Positions 48,128 through 57,822 of a stretch of 64,000 nucleotides of DNA are shown here, piece by piece. Below the pieces are notes generated by a model, which saw only the letters and a list, made by a program, of their open reading frames with translations, was not told where the DNA came from and searched no databases. The translations under genes and the position numbers were made by a program. This DNA is from Rhodospirillales bacterium (GTDB taxonomy: Bacteria; Pseudomonadota; Alphaproteobacteria; Reyranellales; Reyranellaceae), in assembly GCA_016699855.1 (NCBI GenBank), contig CP064988.1, positions 930,001 through 994,000 on the forward strand. Reading direction: 5' to 3'. Position 1 is the first letter of the stretch, and each line of letters opens with the position of its first letter.

Positions 48128-51100
48128 GTGAGACTTCCCGAGATTTCCATCCGCCGGCCGGTCCTGGCCACCGTCATGAGCCTGGCGCTGACGCTGCTGG
48201 GCTTGGTGAGCTACCAGCGTCTGTCGATCCGCGAGTACCCGAACATCGACGAGCCGACGCTGACGGTCGACACGACCTACCGCGGCGCCTCCGCCGAGAT
48301 CGTCGAGAGCCAGGTCACGCAGCCGCTCGAGGAATCTCTCTACGGCATCGACGGCATCGAGCTGATGACGTCGTTCAGCCGCGCCGAGCGCAGCCAGATC
48401 ACCGTCAAGTTCCGCCTCAGCCGCAACGTCGATTCCGCCGCCGCCGACGTGCGCGACCGCGTCAGCCGCGTGCGCGCGCGCCTTCCGACCGAGATCGACG
48501 AGCCGGTGATCGCCAAGGTCGAGGCCGACGCGACGCCGATCCTGTACATCTCGTTCGTCAGCGACACGATTCCGCAGCTCGAGGTCACGGACTACATCGA
48601 CCGGTTCGTGAAGGACCAGCTGCAGACCATCGACGGCGTGTCGCAGCTGCGGGTTTTCGGCGAGCGCACCTACGCGATGCGCATCTGGCTCGACCGCGTC
48701 CGGATGGCGGCGTACCGGGTGACGGTGCAGGACGTCGAGTCGGCGCTGCGCCGGCAGAACGTCGAGGTGCCGTCCGGGCGGATCGAAAGCGCCGACCGTG
48801 AGTTCACGATCCTCGCCGAGACCGACCTCCGCACGCCGCGCCAGTTCGAGGACCTGATCCTCCGCGACAACGATGGATACCTCGTGCGCCTCAGCGACGT
48901 CGGGCGCGCCGAGCTGGGCGCGCGCGACCAGCGCGTGATCAGCCGGTTCAACGGCAAGCCGGCGGTGAACGTCGGGATCATCAAGCAGTCCACCGCTAAT
49001 CCGTTGACCGTGGCCCAAGACGCCAAGAAGCGGCTGCCGCAGATCCTCGCCGACCTCCCCGCCGGCATCAGCGCCGAGATCGCCTACGACAGCACCGTCT
49101 TCATCGACCGCTCGATCGCCAACGTGTTCCGGACCATCGGCGAGGCGGCGGTGCTCGTGGCGCTGGTCATCTTCCTGTTCCTGCGGTCCCTGCGCGCGAC
49201 GATCGTCCCGCTGGTCACGATACCGGTGTCGCTGATCGGCACCTTCACGATGATGCTGGTGCTCGGGTTCTCGGTGAACACGCTGACGCTGCTCGCGATG
49301 GTCCTCGCGATCGGACTGGTCGTCGACGACGCCATCGTGATGCTCGAGAACATCGCCCGCTACGTCGAGGAGGGCATGGAGCCTTTCGCCGCGGCGCTCA
49401 AGGGCTCCCGAGAGATCGCCTTCGCGATCGTCGCGATGACGATCACACTGGCCGCCGTCTACGCTCCGATCGCGTTCCAGACCGGCCGCACCGGCAGGCT
49501 TTTCACCGAGTTCGCGCTCACGCTGGCGGGCTCGGTGATTGTCTCGGGATTCATCGCGTTGTCGTTGACGCCGATGATGTGCTCCAAGCTGCTGAAGCAC
49601 CAGACGAGCCACGGCTGGTTCTACACCTATGGCGAACGCGTGATCAACGGCATGAACGCCGGCTACCGGCGGCTGCTGGGCTGGACGCTGCTCGTGCGTC
49701 CCGCCGTGATCGTCGTGGGCCTCGTCGTGGCCGGCGCCGCCGGAGTCCTGTTCCGCATGATCCCGTCCGAACTCGCGCCGTCCGAGGACCGCGGCAGCGT
49801 GTCGAACCTGGGCTTCGCGCCGGAGGGTTCGACGCTCGACTACACGGTCGGATACGCCAAGCGCCTCGAGGACGTCTATCTCAACAGCGCCGCCCAGGGC
49901 CGTCCGGAGATCAGCGAGAACGTCGAGCGCCTGCTGGTCATCGTCGGCTTCCCCGACGTCACGCGCATCCTCGCGTTCGCGCGTCTGAAGCCCTGGGAGC
50001 AGAGGACCGTCAAGCAGCAGCGGATCACCGAGCTGGCGAGGCCGCTGGCGCAGCGCATTCCCGGCGTGCGGGCGTTCCCGATCAATCCGCCCTCGTTCGG
50101 CCTGAAGACGAGCGACAAACCCGTGCAGATGGTGCTGCTCACGACGCAGCCCTACGAGGTACTCGACCAGGCAACGAACCAGTTGATGGCGATCGCGAGC
50201 ACCAACGCATGCCTGACGGCGCTCGACAGCGACCTCAAGCTCAACAAGCCCGACCTCCGCGTCCGGCCGGACCGCGAGAAGGCCGCGCTCCTCGGCATCG
50301 AGGTCGACACGATCGGACGCACGCTCGAGACCATGATGGGCGGGCGGCAGGTCACGCGCTTCAAGCGCGAGGGCAAGCAGTACGACGTGATGGTGCAGGT
50401 CGCCGACGCCGACCGCACGCGGCCCAACCAGCTCAACGAGATCTTCGTGCGCTCCCGGTCCGGGCAGATGGTGCCGCTCGCCACGTTGATCTCCTACAAC
50501 GAGACCGTCGCCCCGAAGGAGCTCAACCACTTCAACAAGATGCGCGCCTCGACCGTTTCCGCCAACCTCGTCGGCGGCTGCGCGCTCGGCGACGCCCTGA
50601 AGTTCATGGACCAGGGCGCGCGCGCCCTGCCGGACACGATCCGCATCGACTACAACGGCCCGAGCCGCGAGTTCCGGCTGTCGTCCGCCGGTCTCTACAT
50701 GACGTTCCTCATGGCGCTCGTCTTCATCTTCCTGGTGCTGGCGGCGCAGTTCGAGAGCTTCCGCGACCCGCTCATCATCATGCTGACGGTGCCCCTGACG
50801 ATGACCGGGGCGCTGCTGGCGCTGTACCTGACCGGCAACACGCTGAACGTCTACAGCCAGATCGGGCTGGTCACCCTGATCGGCCTGATCACCAAGCACG
50901 GCATCCTCATCGTCGAGTTCGCGAACCAGCTCCAGGAGCAGGGGATGGCGAAGCGCGAGGCGGTCGAGAACGCCGCCACGCTGCGCCTGCGGCCGATCCT
51001 GATGACCACCGGCGCGATGGTGCTGGGCGCCGTGCCGCTGGCCCTCGCCACCGGCGCCGGTGGTGAGAGCCGCCAAGCCATCGGCTGGGTGATCGTTGGC

Positions 51101-51238
51101 GGCATGACGCTCGGCACGTTGCTGACGTTGTTCGTGGTGCCGACGGCCTACACCTATCTGGCGCGGCAGCGCGCGGCCCACGGCGGCGGCGCGGCGGAGG
51201 CGCCCCCGGCCGGCGCGGCGCCGCATCCGGCGGAGTGA
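48128..51238 (+). CDS. RND efflux pump, inner-membrane permease (HAE1/MexB-like)
   Basis: 1036 residues with the RND topology of two six-helix halves and large periplasmic loops. The start is a GTG at 48128 reading MRLPEISIRRPVLATVMSLAL. Key features are SIREYPNIDEPTLTVDTTYRGAS in the porter domain, the TM4 proton-relay pair in GLVVDDAIVMLENIARYVEEG, TM5 AAVYAPIAF, and in TM10 VTLIGLITKHGILIVEFANQLQEQG with the relay Lys. The C-terminus GGMTLGTLLTLFVVPTAYTYL is typical. Homologues of the same size expel hydrophobic drugs, detergents or solvents. It is operonic with the adaptor. No regulator is adjacent. Confidence 0.95.
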   Translation: MRLPEISIRRPVLATVMSLALTLLGLVSYQRLSIREYPNIDEPTLTVDTTYRGASAEIVESQVTQPLEESLYGIDGIELMTSFSRAERSQITVKFRLSRNVDSAAADVRDRVSRVRARLPTEIDEPVIAKVEADATPILYISFVSDTIPQLEVTDYIDRFVKDQLQTIDGVSQLRVFGERTYAMRIWLDRVRMAAYRVTVQDVESALRRQNVEVPSGRIESADREFTILAETDLRTPRQFEDLILRDNDGYLVRLSDVGRAELGARDQRVISRFNGKPAVNVGIIKQSTANPLTVAQDAKKRLPQILADLPAGISAEIAYDSTVFIDRSIANVFRTIGEAAVLVALVIFLFLRSLRATIVPLVTIPVSLIGTFTMMLVLGFSVNTLTLLAMVLAIGLVVDDAIVMLENIARYVEEGMEPFAAALKGSREIAFAIVAMTITLAAVYAPIAFQTGRTGRLFTEFALTLAGSVIVSGFIALSLTPMMCSKLLKHQTSHGWFYTYGERVINGMNAGYRRLLGWTLLVRPAVIVVGLVVAGAAGVLFRMIPSELAPSEDRGSVSNLGFAPEGSTLDYTVGYAKRLEDVYLNSAAQGRPEISENVERLLVIVGFPDVTRILAFARLKPWEQRTVKQQRITELARPLAQRIPGVRAFPINPPSFGLKTSDKPVQMVLLTTQPYEVLDQATNQLMAIASTNACLTALDSDLKLNKPDLRVRPDREKAALLGIEVDTIGRTLETMMGGRQVTRFKREGKQYDVMVQVADADRTRPNQLNEIFVRSRSGQMVPLATLISYNETVAPKELNHFNKMRASTVSANLVGGCALGDALKFMDQGARALPDTIRIDYNGPSREFRLSSAGLYMTFLMALVFIFLVLAAQFESFRDPLIIMLTVPLTMTGALLALYLTGNTLNVYSQIGLVTLIGLITKHGILIVEFANQLQEQGMAKREAVENAATLRLRPILMTTGAMVLGAVPLALATGAGGESRQAIGWVIVGGMTLGTLLTLFVVPTAYTYLARQRAAHGGGAAEAPPAGAAPHPAE

Positions 51239-51248
51239 CGGCCGCGCG

Positions 51249-51851
51249 ATGACCGCGCCGGTGGTGGATTTCTGGTACGAGTTCGGCAGCACCTACTCCT
51301 ACCTCGCGGCCGAGCGCGTCGAGGGCGTCGCCCGCGTGATGGGCGTGGCGGTGCGCTGGCGGCCGTTCCTGCTCGGCCCGATCTTCGGCGCGCAGGGCTG
51401 GACGACGTCGCCGTTCAACCTCTACCCCGCCAAGGGCGCCAACATGTGGCGCGACATGGAGCGGCAGGCGCGCCGCCACAACCTGCTCTGGCGCAGACCG
51501 TCGACCCTGCCGCGCAACGGGCTGCGCGCCGCGCGCGTGGCCCTGATCGGCGCCGACGAGGGCTGGATCGCCAATTTCAGCCGCGCCGTGTTCCGCTCCA
51601 ACTTCATCGAGGATCTCGACATCGGCGAGGCCGATGTGATCGCCGGCGTGCTGGAGCGGCTGCGGCTGCCGGCCGACATCCTCGCGCGCGCCGAGACGGC
51701 GGAGAACAAGCTACGGCTCAAGGCGCAGACCGACGCCGCCATCGCGCTGGGCGTCTACGGCGCGCCGTCGTTCAGCGTCGGCGAAGAGCTGTTCTGGGGC
51801 CACGACCGCATGGAGCAGGCGTTCGACTGGGCCAAGGCGCCCTGGCTCTGA
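51249..51851 (+). CDS. 2-hydroxychromene-2-carboxylate isomerase / DsbA-like thioredoxin-fold protein
   Basis: 200 residues of the HCCA isomerase (kappa-class GST-like) family. The CxxC position of DsbA is replaced by a Ser in VVDFWYEFGSTYSYLAAERVE, as in glutathione-dependent isomerases. WRPFLLGPIFGAQGW and the Ala-rich helical insertion follow, and the C-terminal YGAPSFSVGEELFWGHDRMEQAFD contains the cis-Pro loop. Such enzymes work in naphthalene-type degradation or as general GSH isomerases; no pathway genes surround it. The ATG lies 10 nt after the RND permease, so transcriptional read-through is likely. Confidence 0.85.
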   Translation: MTAPVVDFWYEFGSTYSYLAAERVEGVARVMGVAVRWRPFLLGPIFGAQGWTTSPFNLYPAKGANMWRDMERQARRHNLLWRRPSTLPRNGLRAARVALIGADEGWIANFSRAVFRSNFIEDLDIGEADVIAGVLERLRLPADILARAETAENKLRLKAQTDAAIALGVYGAPSFSVGEELFWGHDRMEQAFDWAKAPWL

Positions 51852-51914
51852 GGACAGCCGCCCTGCCCACGCGGTAGTGTGGCGCCCGCCACCCACGAGG
51901 GAAGGAAACGCAGA

Positions 51915-53042
51915 ATGGCCTATCCGCTTCCGTCCGCCGACATCGCGACGCTCGGCTTCCGCGTCGAGCAGATCGACCGGCTGTGCGCCTTCATCGACAA
52001 GCAGATCGCCGACGGCCACTACCCCGGCTGCCAGATCGCGCTGGCGCGGCACGGCAAGCTGGCGATGACGCGCAGCTTCGGCGACGCCACGCTCGATCCC
52101 GCGCGCAAGGCCGCCGACGACACGCTGTGGCTGCTGTACTCGAACACCAAGGTCGTGCTCGGCACGACGATGTGGGCGCTGGCCGAGCGCGGCGCCTTCC
52201 GCTTCGCCGACCGCGTGTCGGACCACGTCCCCGAATTCTCGCGCAACGGCAAGAAGGAGATCACGCTGCTGCAGGTGCTGACCCACCAGGGCGGCTTCCC
52301 CAACGCGGTCGTGCGCAAGGACGCGTGGGACGACCACGCCAAGCTACGGCAGGTCGTGAGCGACTTCTCGCTGGAGTGGACCCCGGGCTCGCGCGTCCAC
52401 TACCACGGCCTGTCGGCGCACTGGGTCGCCGCCGTCGTGATCGAGGCCGTCACGGGCAAGGATTTCCGCGACGTGGTGCGCGAGCTGCTGATCCACCCGC
52501 TCGGCCTCGGCGACGACCTGTTCATGGGCGTCGGGCCGGCCCAGGCGGCGCGCGTGTCGGACATGCACGCGCCGCCGGCCGGCGGCGGGGCGCCGCGCCT
52601 CGAGCCCGACAACAACACGCCGGAGTGGCGCCGGGCCGGCATTCCCGGCGGCGGCGCCTACGGCACGGCACGCGCCATGGCGGCGCTGTACCAGATGATG
52701 CTGGCCGGCGGCGAACTGGGCGGCGCGCGCATCGTCTCGCCGCGCACGCTGCAATACGCCATCCGCAACTGGACCGGCGACCGCGTCGACGAGTACATGG
52801 GCATGCCGATGCACCGCGGCATCGGTCCGCATCTGCGCGGCCAGACCGAGACCATCCGCGGGATGGGCACGTTCGCCTCGCCGCGCGCCTTCGGCCACGG
52901 CGGCGTCGGGACGTCCTATTGCTGGGGCGATCCGGATTCGGGCGTGTCGTTCGCCTACATCACCAACAACCGCGTGCCCGATCCGTGGCATAGCTGGCGG
53001 CTGGACCACATCGCCAACTTCGTGCACACGGCGATCCTCTAG
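51915..53042 (+). CDS. beta-lactamase-fold serine hydrolase (second)
   Basis: 375 residues, no signal peptide. SxxK is seen as SNTK (about residue 76), the Tyr motif as HYHGLSAHW (about 168-176) and the third motif as HGGVGTS (about 334). LGFRVEQIDRLCAFIDKQIADGHYPGCQIALARHG is the family opening and WGDPDSGVSFAYITNN its closing part. The start at 51915 follows GGAAGGAAACGC, a good ribosome-binding site. It is only distantly like the other hydrolase at 34732-36000. It is convergent with the MFS gene; their last codons overlap at CTAG (53039-53042). Confidence 0.88.
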   Translation: MAYPLPSADIATLGFRVEQIDRLCAFIDKQIADGHYPGCQIALARHGKLAMTRSFGDATLDPARKAADDTLWLLYSNTKVVLGTTMWALAERGAFRFADRVSDHVPEFSRNGKKEITLLQVLTHQGGFPNAVVRKDAWDDHAKLRQVVSDFSLEWTPGSRVHYHGLSAHWVAAVVIEAVTGKDFRDVVRELLIHPLGLGDDLFMGVGPAQAARVSDMHAPPAGGGAPRLEPDNNTPEWRRAGIPGGGAYGTARAMAALYQMMLAGGELGGARIVSPRTLQYAIRNWTGDRVDEYMGMPMHRGIGPHLRGQTETIRGMGTFASPRAFGHGGVGTSYCWGDPDSGVSFAYITNNRVPDPWHSWRLDHIANFVHTAIL

Positions 53043-54265
53043 CCGGGCCGGGTCCGCGCGCGCGTCTCCCACACAAGGCCGGTGGCGCCCGCGCCCAGGG
53101 CGGTGAGCGACAGCGCGAAGACGCCGCCGTAGCCGCCGGTGAGATCGTAGGCGAGCCCGCCCAGCCAGGCGCCGGCGGCGGCGCCGACGCCCATGCCGAA
53201 GGTGACGAGGCCGTAGATGCGGCCGAGATGCGGGCCGCGGTAGCGGATGGCGGCGAGCGTGGCGATCATCGGCCCACGCGAGCCCATCGTCGATCCGAAC
53301 AGGACCACGAAGGCGCCCAGCGCGATCCAGTCCGCCGGTCCGCGCACCCACCACAGGGCGGCGATGCCGACGGCGGTGCAGGCGTACGCCGCGACGGCGC
53401 CGAAGACGCGCCCGCCGCGGTCGGCGAGCCAGTTAAAGCCGATCATGCCGACCGGCATCAGCACCGCCATCAGCGCGTAGGCGTCGGCCGCGCCCGCGGG
53501 GGTGAAGCCGCGTTGGATCAGGTAGGCGTTGACCTGTGGCGTCAGCACGTAGATCGCCACCGAGGTCAGCGCGAAGGTGACGGTCAGGTTCCAGAACGGC
53601 GGATCGCGCAGCGCCTGCGCCACCGTCCGCCCGGCGGCGGCGCCGGTCGCACCCGCCGCGCGCGTCGCCATGATCGCGGGATCGCCGGCGGCGATGCGCC
53701 GCCACGGCAGCAGAAGCACGAGCGGCGCCAGCGCGAGCACGCCGAACCCGATCGTCGACAGCGCGAAGCGCCAGTCGCGCGCCTCTATCAGGCGCTGCGC
53801 CAGCGGCGCGATCAGCATGACGCCGACGCCGTTGGCCGAATACGCCACCGCCAGCGCGGTGCCGAGACGGTCGGTGAACCAGCGGCCGAGGATGGTCGCC
53901 TGGAACACACCGCCGAGCGCCGCCGAGCTGCCGCCGAGGCCGACGCCGATCGCCCCGTAGAGCTGCCACAGGGCGTCGGCTCGCGGCGCCAGCAGCGCCG
54001 TCGCGCCCGCGCACAGCACGCCGCCGACCGCGACGCCGCGCGGCCCGAGCCGGTCGACAAGCCAACCGGCCAACGGTCCGCCGAAACCGATACCGAGCAT
54101 GGACGCGCCGTAGATCCCGGTGATCGAGGCGCGGTCGGCGTCGAAGGCGGCCTGCAGCGGCGGCACGAACACCGAGAACGAGTCGTTGAGGCCGCGCGCC
54201 ACGACGCCGAGCGCGAAGCACAGCGCCACGAGCCCGACCGGCAGCCATCCCCTCCCGCTCCGCAC
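53039..54265 (-). CDS. MFS transporter
   Basis: 408 residues, about 12 helices. Features are the N-terminal LCFALGVVARGLNDSFSVFVPPLQAAFDADRAS, GPLAGWLVDRLGPRGVAVGGVLCAGA (the loop 2-3 motif), GLGGSSAALGGVFQATILGRWF and, in the second half, FVVLFGSTMGSRGPMIATLAAIRYRGPHLGRIYG. This resembles the oxalate/monocarboxylate-type MFS subgroup (MFS_1). It has a long Ala/Gly-rich central loop near 200-215. It is transcribed alone and is divergent from the hotdog-like gene, so a shared promoter region spans about 54266-54381. The substrate is unknown. Confidence 0.85.
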   Translation of the reverse strand: MRSGRGWLPVGLVALCFALGVVARGLNDSFSVFVPPLQAAFDADRASITGIYGASMLGIGFGGPLAGWLVDRLGPRGVAVGGVLCAGATALLAPRADALWQLYGAIGVGLGGSSAALGGVFQATILGRWFTDRLGTALAVAYSANGVGVMLIAPLAQRLIEARDWRFALSTIGFGVLALAPLVLLLPWRRIAAGDPAIMATRAAGATGAAAGRTVAQALRDPPFWNLTVTFALTSVAIYVLTPQVNAYLIQRGFTPAGAADAYALMAVLMPVGMIGFNWLADRGGRVFGAVAAYACTAVGIAALWWVRGPADWIALGAFVVLFGSTMGSRGPMIATLAAIRYRGPHLGRIYGLVTFGMGVGAAAGAWLGGLAYDLTGGYGGVFALSLTALGAGATGLVWETRARTRPG

Positions 54266-54381
54266 CGCGGTCCTCCGAACGCCATTCGCGGCGCGCAGGG
54301 TAGGTGCGAACGACCCGGCGCGCGAGGACCTTGCCCACCGCGCCGACGCACGGCACGTTCGCGCGCGTGGAGGATACGGCC

Positions 54382-55107
54382 GTGCGCACCATCGTCATCG
54401 ACCGGCGTTTCAACGGCCCCAAGGGATCCGGCAACGGCGGCTACGTCGCGGGCATTCTCGCCGGACATATCGATCCCGAGGGCGTCGTCGAGGTGACTCT
54501 ACGCGCGCCCGTTCCGCTCGACACGCCGATGGACCTGTCGCCGGCGGGCGACGGCTACCGGCTGACCGCCGGCGGCCGGTTGATCTGCGAGGCGCGGCGC
54601 GCCGCTCTGACGCTGGACGCCCCCGGCGCCGGCGACTGGGCGGAAATGGAGCGGCTGGCGGAGGGCGGCGGCAGCGCCGCCGGCACGGATTTCCACGATT
54701 GCCTGGTGTGCGGCCGGGGACGCGCGCCGGGCGACGGACTGCGCGTCTGGGGCGACCGCGCCGCCGGCGGCGGACGCTCGCTGTCGCGCTACCTGCCGCA
54801 CCCGGTGCACGCCGGTGACGACGGGCGCATCCGGCCGGAGTTCGTGTGGGGCGCGCTGGATTGCCCCGGAGCATGGGCGGCGCAGGACGCCGATGATCGC
54901 CGCCCGGCGCTGACCGGCCGCATGACGGCGCGGATATTCGACCGGCCGCGGCCGGGGCTGCGCTGCATGGTGGTCGGCTGGAAGGCCGGTGGCGCCGGCC
55001 GGAAGTTGATCTCCGGGACGGCGCTCTACGGCGAGGACGGGACACTCTATGCGCAGGGCGAGTGCGTATGGATCGTGCTGAAGTCCGGTTGTACGTCCGG
55101 GGGATGA
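54382..55107 (+). CDS. probable hotdog-fold (thioesterase-like) protein
   Basis: About 241 residues from a GTG at 54382; a GTG at 54304 would add a basic leader. The motif IDRRFNGPKGSGNGGYVAGILAGHI, then VTLRAPVPLDTPMDLSP, DCLVCGRGRAPGDGLRVWG and RPEFVWGALDCPGAWAA followed by GRMTARIFDRPRPGLRCMVVGWKAGGAGRKLISGTALY and GECVWI, recalls a family of uncharacterised hotdog-like proteins. The CLVCG pair looks like a CxxC but no zinc site is established. It is divergent from the MFS transporter. No catalytic assignment is made. The family relationship is from pattern memory. Confidence 0.6.
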   Translation: MRTIVIDRRFNGPKGSGNGGYVAGILAGHIDPEGVVEVTLRAPVPLDTPMDLSPAGDGYRLTAGGRLICEARRAALTLDAPGAGDWAEMERLAEGGGSAAGTDFHDCLVCGRGRAPGDGLRVWGDRAAGGGRSLSRYLPHPVHAGDDGRIRPEFVWGALDCPGAWAAQDADDRRPALTGRMTARIFDRPRPGLRCMVVGWKAGGAGRKLISGTALYGEDGTLYAQGECVWIVLKSGCTSGG

Positions 55108-55202
55108 ATCGCCCCTTGCCACACGACGGCGCGCCGGCCTAAAGGGCGGAATTGCCGGCGGCGTCCCTTTGGCGCGCGCCGGCTGTATCGGACGACATAT
55201 GG

Positions 55203-55829
55203 ATGCCCGCGACCATGTCCAACATGATGCTCAAGACCGTCGTTCTGCTCGACGGCGGCAACCTCCGGAAGAGCGCCCAGGAACTCGGATTCCAGTACCA
55301 CAACGACTTCGTGGAGCGTTTCGCGTGGTCGTGCGTCGACCATGATCGAGAGCACGTGCTGCGCATCCTGTACTACGATTGCGCGCCGTTCGCGGGCGAG
55401 GTCACACTGCCGATCTCCGGCGAGCGCCGGGTCTTCGAGTCGGGCGACGGCTGGTTGCGCGATCTGGCCCAGCGCGAACGTTTCGCTGTGCGACGCGGCG
55501 TGCTGAAATTCCGCGGCTACAGGTTGCGCCGCGGCGTGCAGGCGGCGCCCGGCCAGGCGCTGACCGACGACGATTTCGCGCCGGATTTCGAGCAGAAGGG
55601 CGTCGACGTGCGGATCGCGCTCGACGTCGCGTCATACGCCCATCTGCCATCGATCGACCAGATCGTGCTGGCGTCGCAGGACACCGACCTGGTGCCGGCG
55701 ATGAAGTACGCGCGGCGCCTCGGCAAGCAGATGGTGATCGCGTCGCTGGGAAATCTGCGCCGTCTGCCGGGCGAGCTCTACGAGCATTCGGACGACGCGC
55801 GCACGATCCTGCCGGAACGCCTGGCCTGA
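55203..55829 (+). CDS. NYN-domain (PIN-like) putative ribonuclease, LabA/DUF88 type
   Basis: 208 residues from 55203 (an ATG four codons downstream is an alternative). The NYN/PIN-like acidic site is seen: first Asp in TVVLLDGGNLRKS (about residue 18), then EQKGVDVRIALDVASYA (KGVD) and LASQDTDLVPAMKYARRLGKQMVIAS, with the conserved D-x-D and the strand after it. Members act as metal-dependent RNases or regulators of RNA turnover, but most are uncharacterised. The C-terminus ELYEHSDDARTILPE is shared by relatives. TATCGG at 55186-55191 is a weak -10 candidate. Not part of an operon; the next gene is convergent. Confidence 0.82.
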   Translation: MPATMSNMMLKTVVLLDGGNLRKSAQELGFQYHNDFVERFAWSCVDHDREHVLRILYYDCAPFAGEVTLPISGERRVFESGDGWLRDLAQRERFAVRRGVLKFRGYRLRRGVQAAPGQALTDDDFAPDFEQKGVDVRIALDVASYAHLPSIDQIVLASQDTDLVPAMKYARRLGKQMVIASLGNLRRLPGELYEHSDDARTILPERLA

Positions 55830-55834
55830 CGCGC

Positions 55835-57066
55835 CTACTCGTGCCGTAGCGCCTCGATCGGATCGAGGCGCGAGGCGCGCTGGGCGGGATAGAAGCCGAA
55901 GAACACGCCGATCAGGGCGCTGAAGCCGACCGCGGCGCCGACCACCTCCCACCGGATCAGTGTCGGCCAGCCCGCCAGATGGGCCGCCAGCGCCGAGCCG
56001 GCGACGCCCAGCACGACGCCGATGGCGCCGCCGATCGCCGCCAGGGTCGTCGCCTCGATCAGGAACTGGTTGAGGATGTCGCGGCGCCGAGCGCCGATCG
56101 CCAGCCGCAGGCCGATCTCGCGCGTCCGCTCGGTCACCGACACCAGCATGATGTTCATGATGCCGATGCCGCCGACCAGCAACGACACGCCGGCGACGGC
56201 CGCGAGCAGCACCGCCAGCGTGCGGGCGGACTCCTCCTGGGTCTGCGCCACCTCGGTCAGGTTGCGGATCCAGAAATCGTTCTCCTGCGCCGGCGTCAGC
56301 CGGTGGCGTTGGCGCAGCAGCTCGGCCATCTGCCGCTCGGCCTCGGCCATGTCCTCGCCGTCGCGCACCTTCACCAGCAGGGCGGCCACCGCGCGGGCGT
56401 TGGCGCGGCTGGTGCCGAGCACCTTCTGCTTGGCGGTCGCCACGGGCACGATGACGGTGTCGTCCTGGTCCTGGCCCTGGGTGTTCTGGCCCTTGCGTGC
56501 CAGCGTGCCGACGACGGTGAACGGCGTGGCGCGGACGCGCACGGTCTGGCCGACCGGATCGACGCCCTCGCCGAACAGGTTCCTGGCCACCGTCTCGCCG
56601 ATCAGGGCGACCTTTCCGGCGCCGGAATACTCCTGCGCCGTGAAGTCGCGGCCGGCCGCCAGCTCCCATTCGCGCGCCTCGAGGTAACCGGGGCCGACGC
56701 CGAGCACGACCGTCGACCAGTTGGCGCCGGCGGCGACGATCTGGGCCGAGCCGCGCACCGTGCCGGTGGCGATCTGGATCGCCGGGATCTCGCGCACCAG
56801 CGCCGCGCCGTCCTCCTCGGAGAGCGTCCAGCGCGAGCCGACGCCCATGCGCACGCCGCCCGACGTGACGCTGCCGGACACGACGATGATGAGGTTGGCG
56901 CCGAGGCTCTGGATCTGCTGCATCACGCGCGCGCGCGCGCCGGAGCCGACCGCGACCATCACGATCACGGCGGTCACGCCGATGATGATCCCGAGCATGG
57001 TGAGCACGCTGCGCAGCACGTTGGCGCGCAGGGCGTCGAGCGCCGAACGCAGCGCCTCGACGACGC

Positions 57067-57070
<4 letters not shown>
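55835..57070 (-). CDS. macB: MacB-type ABC transporter permease
   Basis: 411 residues. The N-terminal helix NVLRSVLTMLGIIIGVTAVIVMVAVGSGARARVMQQIQSLGANLI, a long periplasmic domain (about 55-275) and three C-terminal helices with GGIGIMNIMLVSVTERTREIGLRLAIGARRRDILNQFLIEA are the MacB/FtsX layout. In E. coli the ATPase and permease are one chain; here they are separate genes, as in many bacteria. The GTG start at 57070 overlaps the ATPase stop (GTGA). It is the third gene of the adaptor-ATPase-permease operon, likely exporting peptides, lipoproteins or macrolides across the envelope with a TolC-type channel. Confidence 0.92.

Positions 57071-57800
<730 letters not shown>

Positions 57801-57822
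<22 letters not shown>

Noticed and set aside
46877..51238. Heavy-metal (CusA/CzcA) RND pump
   Set aside because: The permease lacks the metal-pump signature regions and has the DD and K relay pattern of HAE1-type drug pumps. No metal-binding chaperone or sensor is beside it.
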